DNA of 23,306 bases, taken from JAZMZS01 sp045586105 (GTDB taxonomy: Bacteria > Bacillota > Clostridia > Oscillospirales > CAG-272). Under the pieces are notes generated by a model. That model worked only from the letters and a program-made list of their open reading frames with translations, was not told the DNA's origin and ran no database searches. Shown here one piece after another: positions 17,711 through 23,274 of the stretch (position 1 is its first letter; each line of letters opens with the position of its first letter). The stretch covers positions 1 to 23,306 of the forward strand of contig JAZMZS010000244.1 in assembly GCA_045586105.1 (NCBI GenBank), read 5' to 3'. A program made the position numbers and the translations under genes.

Positions 17711-18340
17711 TTAGTAATTCTTGTAGTTGTCCTTTTTTTCTTTAAGATATACGATCTCCTGCTTCGGAGCATCCTTCAACCACATTCTTTCCTCAAGCTC
17801 GGCTCGCTGTATCTTGTAGATAAATAAAGCGTACGAGCCTGATATTATCAGGTTGTGTAATATTCCGCCGATTATCCCGCCGAAAATTCCGATAAAGAAC
17901 ATGCTAGCCGAATATAATCTGTCAACCAAGCTCGGATACAGATAATCCCACCCATATATGGTATAGAATACCGAATAAGGTAATATAGCGATCATTCCTC
18001 CGATAAACAACGGAAGAGCCTTGCGCTTTACAGCCTCGGTATAGTATGCACGTTCATCAAAATCGTCTGCACGCGACGCTTCTATAAGCCTCGTTTTTCT
18101 TCCGACGTTCTTCTTTTCGTAATTGAAAAGCAGAAGTATCGCAATCGCGATCATTGCTGCGGAAAAGGTAAGTAGTGCGTTGTGCTTCGGCCCCTTATCG
18201 GCATATTCATCCATCATGATATGCCCCACAGTTGCAGCATATGCCGCAAAACCGACTACGTAAAAGCAAAGATGTAAAAGTGACGCCTTTAAGGAGTCTA
18301 ATATCAGATCACTCGTTCTGTATTTTTTCAATAGCACCAC
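17711..18340 (-). CDS. Hypothetical membrane protein between NfeD and flotillin genes
   Basis: An unrecognised 209 aa protein with about four membrane segments (near 20-40, 57-73, 110-128 and 143-172, the last Gly/Ile-rich) and a charged C-terminal tail (KEKKDNYKNY). The likely start is a GTG at 18340 immediately after the NfeD stop (18341-18343), with only a weak purine-rich ribosome binding site inside the NfeD end. That arrangement implies translational coupling. Placement between nfeD and flotillin genes suggests it works with the microdomain proteins. Confidence 0.75.
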   Translation of the reverse strand: MVLLKKYRTSDLILDSLKASLLHLCFYVVGFAAYAATVGHIMMDEYADKGPKHNALLTFSAAMIAIAILLLFNYEKKNVGRKTRLIEASRADDFDERAYYTEAVKRKALPLFIGGMIAILPYSVFYTIYGWDYLYPSLVDRLYSASMFFIGIFGGIIGGILHNLIISGSYALFIYKIQRAELEERMWLKDAPKQEIVYLKEKKDNYKNY

Positions 18341-19012
18341 TTACTTTCTTTTTACTATAAGAGTATCCTTTCCGCTGATGCCGACTACGAGCACCTCGCT
18401 ATAGGAAGGAATATCCTCTTCGTCATCCGTAACTGCCTCAAGCTCGTGAGTAGAATCCTGGAAGGTCACCGTAACCTTTCCCTTTCCCGATCTTTGTGCC
18501 GGAATCGGAATGTACGCAGCCCCTGACGATCCGACCGCATTTCGAATATCGTAATTTCCGCTCGACTGAAGCCTGAACAGCTCTCTGATCAAAAATGCCA
18601 TAACTACCATTATTGCAAGTCCCGAAATAATACCAACTCCGATAGCAATTATACTTGACACCTCGCGGCGTACAAGCTCAAGTCCGACCCATCCAAATAC
18701 GGCAAGGAATGCAATAACGCCTCTAAAAGTCAGGATCTTAAGTCCCGGTTCATGCGGCGTATCGACGTCAACTGCATCAATATCAGTCCCACCGGGAACG
18801 TCATCTCCGAATATTCCGCTTCCCGAAACGTCATCAGGGATATCATCGGGAACGTCATCGGCAACATCGGCACCGGCATCGGCATCAGCACCGTCTGAGC
18901 CAATACCTATAAACATCATTATGGTTTGAACGATAAGTATCAAAGTGGAAGGTATTGCGATCAGAGCAAATACCTTGCCTAATATATCAAGTGCGTCCCA
19001 CCATGCCTGCAT
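18341..19012 (-). CDS. NfeD-like membrane protein (YuaF type)
   Basis: A flotillin partner protein of 223 aa. A first membrane segment (about 12-36) is followed by an Asp/Pro/Gly-rich extracellular-type loop (about 39-88). Two more segments (about 93-112 and 120-142) lead to a C-terminal OB-fold domain (about 155-223) with the usual GKGKVTVTF and SEVLVVGISGKDTLIV strands. In Firmicutes such short NfeD proteins accompany flotillins and are thought to support their assembly. AGGAGG supports the ATG at 19012. It lies 36 bp after the DUF1836 regulator gene, so the two are probably cotranscribed. Confidence 0.88.
   Translation of the reverse strand: MQAWWDALDILGKVFALIAIPSTLILIVQTIMMFIGIGSDGADADAGADVADDVPDDIPDDVSGSGIFGDDVPGGTDIDAVDVDTPHEPGLKILTFRGVIAFLAVFGWVGLELVRREVSSIIAIGVGIISGLAIMVVMAFLIRELFRLQSSGNYDIRNAVGSSGAAYIPIPAQRSGKGKVTVTFQDSTHELEAVTDDEEDIPSYSEVLVVGISGKDTLIVKRK
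18780..18900. repeat. Low-complexity Asp-codon repeat inside the NfeD gene
   Basis: On the + strand a degenerate repeat of GGNAYRTCATC/GGCATCGGC units encodes the Asp/Pro/Gly-rich loop (DADAGADVADDVPDDIPDD). Such simple tracts vary in length by slippage, so this loop may differ between strains. Confidence 0.6.
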
Positions 19013-19048
19013 AAATTCTGCCTCCTATCAATTATACGAAAATACAAG

Positions 19049-19597
19049 TCAATCAAGCTCACACATGAGAAGCTCCGCCTGTTTTCTCAGCTCAGACGAA
19101 AAGTATGACTTTGTCATAATAACGAGCACCTTGCATAAACGTGCCCGTGTGCCCGGCGTCGGTTCAACGTAATCCTCACAAACGTGCTTGGCGGCATTTT
19201 GAATTGCTTGCAGATCTCCATAACCGCCAAGTAACAGCAAAAGCGATACGAACTTATGGTAAAGCTCCGAATCTGTTATCGTGTCATCTGCCCTGTTATC
19301 AAGCTGACCGTTAATATACGAGAGAAGCTTCTCTATCGTATCGAGCTGCAAGGACTGCTTCAGCATGTTTATGATAACAAGCCTTGAAAATTGATCTACG
19401 TCATACATCCTGCCCTTAGGACTTGACACGTACCTTCTTTTGACCCAATTCTGTACGGTATGAGCTTCAAGTCCCGTCATATTACAAACCTGTGAAAGCA
19501 TAAGTCCTCCGCAGGAGAAAATATTGTCAAATATTTTCCTGCTTTCTCCTTCGACAAGCTTTCCGGTTTCTATCGTCGTACCAGGCAATAGCTTCAC
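19049..19597 (-). CDS. DUF1836 family MerR-like regulator
   Basis: A predicted DNA-binding protein of 182 aa. Residues about 34-80 hold a MerR-like helix-turn-helix (LSQVCNMTGLEAHTVQNWVKRRYV), followed by DUF1836 features such as INMLKQSLQLDTIEKLLSYING. The start is a GTG at 19597 with GGAGGAGGTG about ten bases ahead. A consensus promoter with two palindromes sits directly upstream, which suggests autoregulation. It is the first gene of the NfeD/flotillin run, so those genes are the natural target. Ligand unknown. Confidence 0.9.
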   Translation of the reverse strand: MKLLPGTTIETGKLVEGESRKIFDNIFSCGGLMLSQVCNMTGLEAHTVQNWVKRRYVSSPKGRMYDVDQFSRLVIINMLKQSLQLDTIEKLLSYINGQLDNRADDTITDSELYHKFVSLLLLLGGYGDLQAIQNAAKHVCEDYVEPTPGTRARLCKVLVIMTKSYFSSELRKQAELLMCELD

Positions 19598-19619
19598 ACT
19601 CCCTGCACCTCCTCCGTTT

Positions 19620-19635
19620 ATGATCCTGTGATCAT
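19620..19635. promoter_or_regulatory. Operator-like palindrome at the transcription start of the DUF1836 gene
   Basis: ATGATC, four bases, then GATCAT. On the minus strand it lies directly after the -10 box, covering the likely transcription start, where a bound repressor would block initiation. Confidence 0.5.
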
Positions 19636-19664
19636 ATTATACCACACGGTCGCGTGACCGTCAA
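19636..19664 (-). promoter_or_regulatory. Consensus sigma-A promoter of the DUF1836/NfeD/flotillin run
   Basis: On the minus strand TTGACG (19659-19664) and TATAAT (19636-19641) are 17 bp apart, with TGG directly before the -10 box as an extended element. This is the strongest promoter in the window by sequence. Confidence 0.85.
19646..19661. promoter_or_regulatory. Operator-like palindrome in the promoter spacer
   Basis: ACGGTC, GCGT, GACCGT fills the spacer and touches the -35 box of the promoter above. MerR-type regulators bind such spacer palindromes, and the first gene encodes a MerR-like protein, so it is a good candidate binding site. Confidence 0.6.
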
Positions 19665-19723
19665 TAGGGTTCATGCAACTTCAACGTTTTGAACATATTG
19701 TTAAGAGCCTTTTTGTTGTTTTT

Positions 19724-20653
19724 TTACAAATAACATGATCGTTCGTGGTGTATTTTATCAAGATAGTTCTTATACTCTGCAAACTCGCGGTCATCAGGGA
19801 GGGTTTGAAGCACGTAAGCGACTCTTCCCTTTAACGAAAGAACGTATTGCTCTTTATCAGATATACTGATTTTCGCCAAGTGTCCGTCCGGTCCGTATTT
19901 TTTTATATAATACATCTCTTGACGTATCTTCTTTTTGTAGTCGTTTGTTAAATTGATCTTTTCATTAACCGTGATCCCCGTGACTGTTTGGCGTTTCGTT
20001 TCGGGAATTATTGCGGTTTTACGTTTTTTTAAATAAAGTCCGAGTTTGCCAAGCTCTTTTCTTACGAAGCTTATTATTTCTCTCTCGTCAAAATCGCCCG
20101 AAAAAGTCATATCATCGCAATATCTCGTATACGATACACTCTTCTCCCGGCAAAACGCCCCGACGGTCTCGTCAAAGTCATACATAATAATATTAGATAT
20201 TGAAGGTGACGTAGGTGCACCTTGCGGAAGCGACTCTTTATAATAGCAAAGCATCGTTAAAAGAATTCGGATGGGATCCGAATACTTCTCTTTATAGAAA
20301 ACTATGTCCTTGACACTTGAATACAAAATGTTATCGAAGAAGCCATCAATATCAAGCTTCAAAATCTTCTTTTTTCCTACGTGCGGTCGCGCATTTTTTT
20401 GTATAGTACTTCCCTGCTTATATGCTTTTGCGTACCTCGAGATCGGATATTGAACCAGTATATTATCGGCTATCGATTTTTGTACACGCTTTAAGATAAG
20501 ATCAGGCACGGAGAGCTTTCGTTTACTTCCGTCACTCTTCGGAATGAACACGCTACGATAGTGCCGATCAAGATCGTTGCTCAATCCGTACAATGTTCTC
20601 GCAGAAAAGCCCAAATCTTGTTCAACAGAAGCAAGCTCTCTGTAAACGATCAT
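19724..20653 (-). CDS. Retron-type reverse transcriptase
   Basis: An RNA-directed DNA polymerase of 309 aa that would make msDNA from the adjacent structured RNA. The hallmark retron motifs are NAxxH (N87-A-R-P-H91) and VTG (224-226). The RT core shows LDIDGFF (100-106, with D101 and D103), QGAPTSP (144-150) and the catalytic YCDD (178-181), where Cys replaces the usual Ala of YADD. The C-terminal part (LKGRVAYV near 274-281) fits the retron thumb region, and no extra domain is fused. AGGAGAG supports the ATG at 20653. The RNA upstream is bounded by 14-nt inverted repeats. Group II intron, DGR and abortive-infection RTs fit less well. No clear terminator follows the stop. Confidence 0.93.
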   Translation of the reverse strand: MIVYRELASVEQDLGFSARTLYGLSNDLDRHYRSVFIPKSDGSKRKLSVPDLILKRVQKSIADNILVQYPISRYAKAYKQGSTIQKNARPHVGKKKILKLDIDGFFDNILYSSVKDIVFYKEKYSDPIRILLTMLCYYKESLPQGAPTSPSISNIIMYDFDETVGAFCREKSVSYTRYCDDMTFSGDFDEREIISFVRKELGKLGLYLKKRKTAIIPETKRQTVTGITVNEKINLTNDYKKKIRQEMYYIKKYGPDGHLAKISISDKEQYVLSLKGRVAYVLQTLPDDREFAEYKNYLDKIHHERSCYL

Positions 20654-20691
20654 AAAACTCTCCTTTCCTAATTTTATATCCTAGAAGAATT

Positions 20692-20723
20692 GAACTTGCA
20701 CCGATCATTACCGATGCAAGTTC
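20692..20723 (-). promoter_or_regulatory. Strong hairpin between retron RNA and the reverse transcriptase start
   Basis: GAACTTGCA and TGCAAGTTC (20692-20700 with 20715-20723) form a perfect 9-bp stem that extends inward to 14 pairs with two G-T pairs and an AATG loop. On the minus strand it starts at the end of a GGAGGTG sequence (20723-20731) and lies 38 bp before the RT start. There is no U-tract. It may cap or process the 3' end of the msr-msd RNA, or tune RT translation. Confidence 0.65.
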
Positions 20724-20734
20724 ACCTCCTCGGT

Positions 20735-20748
20735 TATAGAACAACACT
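20735..20748. repeat. Retron a2 inverted repeat
   Basis: The 14-nt sequence is the perfect reverse complement of a1 at 20971-20984. Pairing of a1 with a2 brings the branching G next to the start of the msd template. Confidence 0.88.
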
Positions 20749-20970
20749 AATTTGTATGGCGAAACGCGCAGGTGTATTATAGCAAGGCGAAGGTTACGAA
20801 GCCTTGCCTCTACTACAGCGAGCATTTCGGCTGAACGGAGCAAGGCCGTTTCGCAAAAGTTTCCGAACCGCTCTTGCGCGGAGGAAAACTTTTGCAGGAC
20901 TTGCGCAGAGAATGAGTGCAATAAGAGTGAAAAGATGACGAGTCACCACACCTTTCGATGATCGAAATAC

Positions 20971-20984
20971 AGTGTTGTTCTATA
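20971..20984. repeat. Retron a1 inverted repeat
   Basis: The 14-nt arm at the 5' end of the retron RNA. It is a perfect complement of a2 at 20735-20748; pairing stops outward at a C/A mismatch and inward after a G-T pair. Confidence 0.88.
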
Positions 20985-20989
20985 GTTCT

Positions 20990-20995
20990 ATTGTA
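20990..20995 (-). promoter_or_regulatory. Possible -10 box for the retron RNA
   Basis: TACAAT on the minus strand lies six bases ahead of a1, which would place transcription initiation at or next to a1. No good -35 hexamer is seen at 16-18 bp, so the promoter may be weak, activated or supplemented by read-through from the upstream AraC gene. Confidence 0.4.
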
Positions 20996-21013
20996 AAAAT
21001 CAAACCCAAACAA

Positions 21014-21031
21014 GATTTGATCGTACAAATC
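21014..21031 (-). terminator. Weak hairpin at the end of the AraC-type gene
   Basis: GATTTG and CAAATC form a 6-bp stem overlapping the stop codon, followed on the minus strand by TTGTTTGGG. It is a weak candidate terminator, so read-through into the retron is possible. Confidence 0.3.
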
Positions 21032-21944
21032 AGAAGCTTTTTTTACGCTCTGATACTGCAACAGCCCTGAACGAAGTTGGGCTGCAGCCGAGGCTTTCCT
21101 CAAATTTTCGACTGAAATGCTGTATCGTTTTAAAGCCGCACCTTGAAGCAATATCCTTGATCGGCAGATTGGTAAATGCAAGAAACTTCTTAGCTACGAC
21201 GATCCTATGATACCATACGTACTCGATCGGGGTCTTATTCAATTCATTTTTAAATAACTGTGTCAATGAGGAATGACTTAACAATGCTACCTTTGATACG
21301 TCATCAAGAGTAATCGATTCTCGAAAATTGTTTTCTATATAGATAACAGCTTTTTTCAGATGAGGATCATAGATCTTATTAGCATTTTCCGTATTGTCAT
21401 TATGTCCGATCAGTCCGTAAGTCCTCTCTAAAAGGAGCATCATTTCTATAAAGTATGATCTGCTTCGGCAGGACCAATACCAATCATGCTGATCCTTCAA
21501 TTCATTATCTAACATTGAGAACAATCGCCTTATATTTTCCAAATACGCATCGAATATAGGAAAGACGTATCTGCTCGTATCGGTAAAAGGTCTTAACAGA
21601 AAAAAATCATGTATAAGAGCAAGTTCATGATAATTACCGCTACGTAATCTCGAAAACGTCATATTAACGTTTAAAAAGGTCGGATTGAAATACACGGTAT
21701 CACATTTCAGACCGCATTTTCTTATCAACCTCGGAGAAACAGATTCATCAAAGCACACAAAGCAAGGTGCCATTGCTTCAAAGGATAGATCTCCGACTTT
21801 AAAACGGGCTGTTCCTTCATACATTATTATTAAGACGTAACATACGTCTTTAACGTCCAAGTCTCTTAAGCTATCGTTTTTTACACACTGTATAGGTACG
21901 ATCTTTCCGGGATTATAGCTACATCCAATAGTTTGCGGATTCAT
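21030..21944 (-). CDS. AraC-family transcriptional regulator
   Basis: A predicted activator of about 304 aa. The N-terminal half is a cupin-like ligand-binding region (KVGDLSFEAMAPCFV style). The C-terminal 100 residues carry the two AraC helix-turn-helix units (ITLDDVSKVALLSHSSLTQLF and DIASRCGFKTIQHFSRKFEE followed by GCSPTSFR). A longer frame exists to 22007, but AAGGGGAT sits before the ATG at 21944 and a promoter overlaps the longer N-terminus. The gene ends 45 bp before the retron RNA on the same strand. No sugar or transporter gene is adjacent, so its target is unclear; the retron promoter region is a candidate. Confidence 0.92.
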   Translation of the reverse strand: MNPQTIGCSYNPGKIVPIQCVKNDSLRDLDVKDVCYVLIIMYEGTARFKVGDLSFEAMAPCFVCFDESVSPRLIRKCGLKCDTVYFNPTFLNVNMTFSRLRSGNYHELALIHDFFLLRPFTDTSRYVFPIFDAYLENIRRLFSMLDNELKDQHDWYWSCRSRSYFIEMMLLLERTYGLIGHNDNTENANKIYDPHLKKAVIYIENNFRESITLDDVSKVALLSHSSLTQLFKNELNKTPIEYVWYHRIVVAKKFLAFTNLPIKDIASRCGFKTIQHFSRKFEESLGCSPTSFRAVAVSERKKSF

Positions 21945-21978
21945 CTTATCCCCTTCCGGTATAATATTTAACAAGTAT

Positions 21979-22007
21979 ATTGTAACATACAAGTTCATCG
22001 TTATCAA
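21979..22007 (-). promoter_or_regulatory. Sigma-A promoter for the AraC-type gene
   Basis: On the minus strand TTGATA (22002-22007) and TACAAT (21979-21984) are 17 bp apart with TGT before the -10 box. The remaining AT-rich sequence up to 22142 shows no gene. Confidence 0.7.
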
Positions 22008-22142
22008 TAGCGATATTATAAAACAATAATTCCGGATAACACAGCTTTATTTTGAGATAAATTTCTAATATTAAAGGTTTGACCTTGACCCGTCCAAAAT
22101 TGCACAGAGTATGCTTGTGATGCCGTTTTATATGTCCAAAGA

Positions 22143-22175
22143 TAAAAAAGAGGCTGTCGAAAATACGGCAGCCTC
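22143..22175 (-). terminator. Rho-independent terminator after ribU
   Basis: On the minus strand a 10-bp stem (22166-22175 with 22150-22159, one wobble pair) around a 6-nt loop is followed by six T residues. It lies 10 bp beyond the ribU stop. Confidence 0.92.
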
Positions 22176-22185
22176 CGATTAATAT

Positions 22186-22776
22186 TCAATTTATTTTCAA
22201 AGCTTTTTTTAGTTTCTTATAAGCAACGAACGTAATGAGCGAGCAAAGGACCCCCTTTGCAAAGGTAAACGGCACGTTAAACACAAGGATGGACATTTCT
22301 ATATTGCTTATGCTCGGAAGAATGGCCTGACACATACCAAGTATCGCTTCCTTAGGCATAATATTATAGTAGAAAGGATACATGATGTAAAGATTGGTAA
22401 AGAAGCATATCTCAGCCATGACGAACGCGCCTATGAGCATTCCCAGGATAGCACCTTTTTTCGTTCTGTGATGCTTATATATCATCCCGGCTGTAAAGCA
22501 GAATATAGCACCGAGCAGAAAATTAGAAAGTTCTCCAACTCCGCCCGTATGAGTGATAGTAAGATGCAGAACGTTTTTCAAAAGGCAAACGACGACACCG
22601 CTGACGGGACCGTATATAAAAGACATCAAAAGAGCCGGAAGCTCGGAGATATCGACCTTCAAAAAAGAAGGTACGAACGGAACCGAAAACTCAATAAACA
22701 TGAGCAAGAATCCTATAGCGGAAAACAGCGAGATATGAACGAGATATTTTATTCTATTATTGGATTTTGTTTGCAT
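22186..22776 (-). CDS. ribU: ECF transporter S component, riboflavin-type (RibU)
   Basis: Substrate-binding membrane subunit of an energy-coupling factor transporter, predicted to bind riboflavin. The 196 aa protein has about six membrane segments. The N-terminal helix (HISLFSAIGFLLMFIEF) and the block KVDISELPALLMSFIYGP are typical of RibU. An FMN riboswitch lies directly upstream, which strongly supports riboflavin as ligand. A frame extends five codons further, but that upstream ATG lies within the GGAGGAAA ribosome binding site, so the start is taken at 22776. The ATPases and T component are not in the window and are probably shared. Confidence 0.92.
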   Translation of the reverse strand: MQTKSNNRIKYLVHISLFSAIGFLLMFIEFSVPFVPSFLKVDISELPALLMSFIYGPVSGVVVCLLKNVLHLTITHTGGVGELSNFLLGAIFCFTAGMIYKHHRTKKGAILGMLIGAFVMAEICFFTNLYIMYPFYYNIMPKEAILGMCQAILPSISNIEMSILVFNVPFTFAKGVLCSLITFVAYKKLKKALKIN

Positions 22777-22842
22777 AGTTTTTTCCTCCATTATATCGGG
22801 AGGGGATGTAAATAGTGCATACTTTGTGAGATCAAAGAATAC

Positions 22843-22870
22843 AAAAAAGTCCCTCTGATCCCGAGGAACT
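22843..22870 (-). terminator. Riboswitch-controlled terminator before ribU
   Basis: On the minus strand AGTTCCTC (22863-22870) pairs with GAGGGACT (22848-22855) across a 7-nt loop, followed by a six-T run (22843-22848). It lies 18 bp after the aptamer, as expected for an FMN-controlled transcription attenuator that stops ribU expression when FMN is high. Confidence 0.85.
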
Positions 22871-22888
22871 CTGTAAATATGTATTATT

Positions 22889-23012
22889 TACCTTTTCTCA
22901 TCCGGACTTTACCGTCGGCGCAGGAATCTCACCTGCTCGGCGCAATTATGCGTTCGCGGGCTCGTGCAAAGCACTTACCGCCGGTATGGAATTACACCAT
23001 TCCCCAAAGATA
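22889..23012 (-). promoter_or_regulatory. FMN riboswitch (RFN element)
   Basis: About 124 nt on the minus strand with the conserved RFN blocks: TATCTTTGGGG at the 5' end, ATTCCATACCGGCGGT, the GAGCCCGCGA segment, GGTGAGATTCCTGC, CCGACGGT and AGTCCGGATGAGA at the 3' end. P1 forms from TATCTTT (5') and AAAGGTA (3', 22889-22895) with one wobble. It senses FMN and controls the riboflavin transporter gene ribU through the terminator at 22843-22870. Confidence 0.96.
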
Positions 23013-23040
23013 ATATTATGTTTTTAATACAAGTTTATGA

Positions 23041-23070
23041 AAAACGGGCGGCTCTTGTCGAGCCGCCCGT
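23041..23070 (-). terminator. Rho-independent terminator after tuf
   Basis: ACGGGCGGCTC (23044-23054) and its exact complement (23060-23070) enclose a 5-nt loop; on the minus strand a T-run follows. It lies about 40 bp past the tuf stop and isolates ribU from tuf transcription. Confidence 0.93.
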
Positions 23071-23111
23071 CTGACATAACTAAATTATAACAGAGTAAAC
23101 TCCGTTAAAAC

Positions 23112-23274
23112 TTACGCCTCGATCTCAGCAACGACGCCGGAACCAACGGTTCTACCACCCTCACGGATAGCGAAACGAAGTCCCTTCTCGATTGCGATAG
23201 GAGTGATAAGCTCAACCTTCATGTCAACGTTGTCTCCGGGGCGGCACATATCTACGCCCTCAGGAAGGTTGATG
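23112..23274 (-). CDS. tuf: Elongation factor Tu, C-terminal fragment
   Basis: The last 53 codons and stop of EF-Tu, which delivers aminoacyl-tRNA to the ribosome. The translated end reads INLPEGVDMCRPGDNVDMK, then the conserved REGGRTVGSGVVAEIEA terminus. The gene is cut by the contig end, so only part of domain 3 is present. Upstream of residue I, the reading continues into non-EF-Tu sequence with an in-frame stop; this is the adapter at 23275-23306, not a mutation. Confidence 0.95.

Larger units (their letters stand above)
20735..20984 (-). ncRNA. Retron msr-msd RNA with a1/a2 repeats
   Basis: About 250 nt read on the minus strand. The 5' end (a1, 20971-20984, TATAGAACAACACT) is the exact complement of the 3' end (a2, 20735-20748), the defining retron arrangement. 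A G follows a1 directly (20970) and is the candidate branching guanosine. Inside are a 6-bp hairpin (20953-20967), a 5-bp hairpin (20934-20947), a long bulged hairpin (20853-20895, with inner CCGC/GCGG), and a long-range 8-bp stem (20847-20854 with 20759-20766) enclosing a 7-bp hairpin (20782-20788 with 20801-20807). The long-range stem probably forms the base of msd, so the cDNA may be roughly 90-100 nt. That boundary is inferred. Confidence 0.88.

Noticed and set aside
19013..19048. Internal promoter before the NfeD gene (TATAAT with TTGACT)
   Set aside because: The hexamers are only 10 bp apart and no better -35 was seen, so a promoter is not supported.
19724..20653. Group II intron, DGR or abortive-infection reverse transcriptase
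   Set aside because: No maturase or HNH domain, no intron domain V-like RNA, no template/variable repeat pair seen, and retron NAxxH and VTG motifs plus a1/a2 are present.
20626..20711. Possible 28-residue leader peptide starting in the hairpin loop and overlapping the RT start
   Set aside because: The GGAGG sequence is about 16 bases from its ATG, too far, and the peptide shows no recognisable features.
20622..21181. Two open frames on the minus strand across the retron RNA
   Set aside because: They overlap the structured RNA, have no ribosome binding site, and translate to Ser/Arg-rich shadow sequence. The a1/a2 repeats and hairpins explain the region better.
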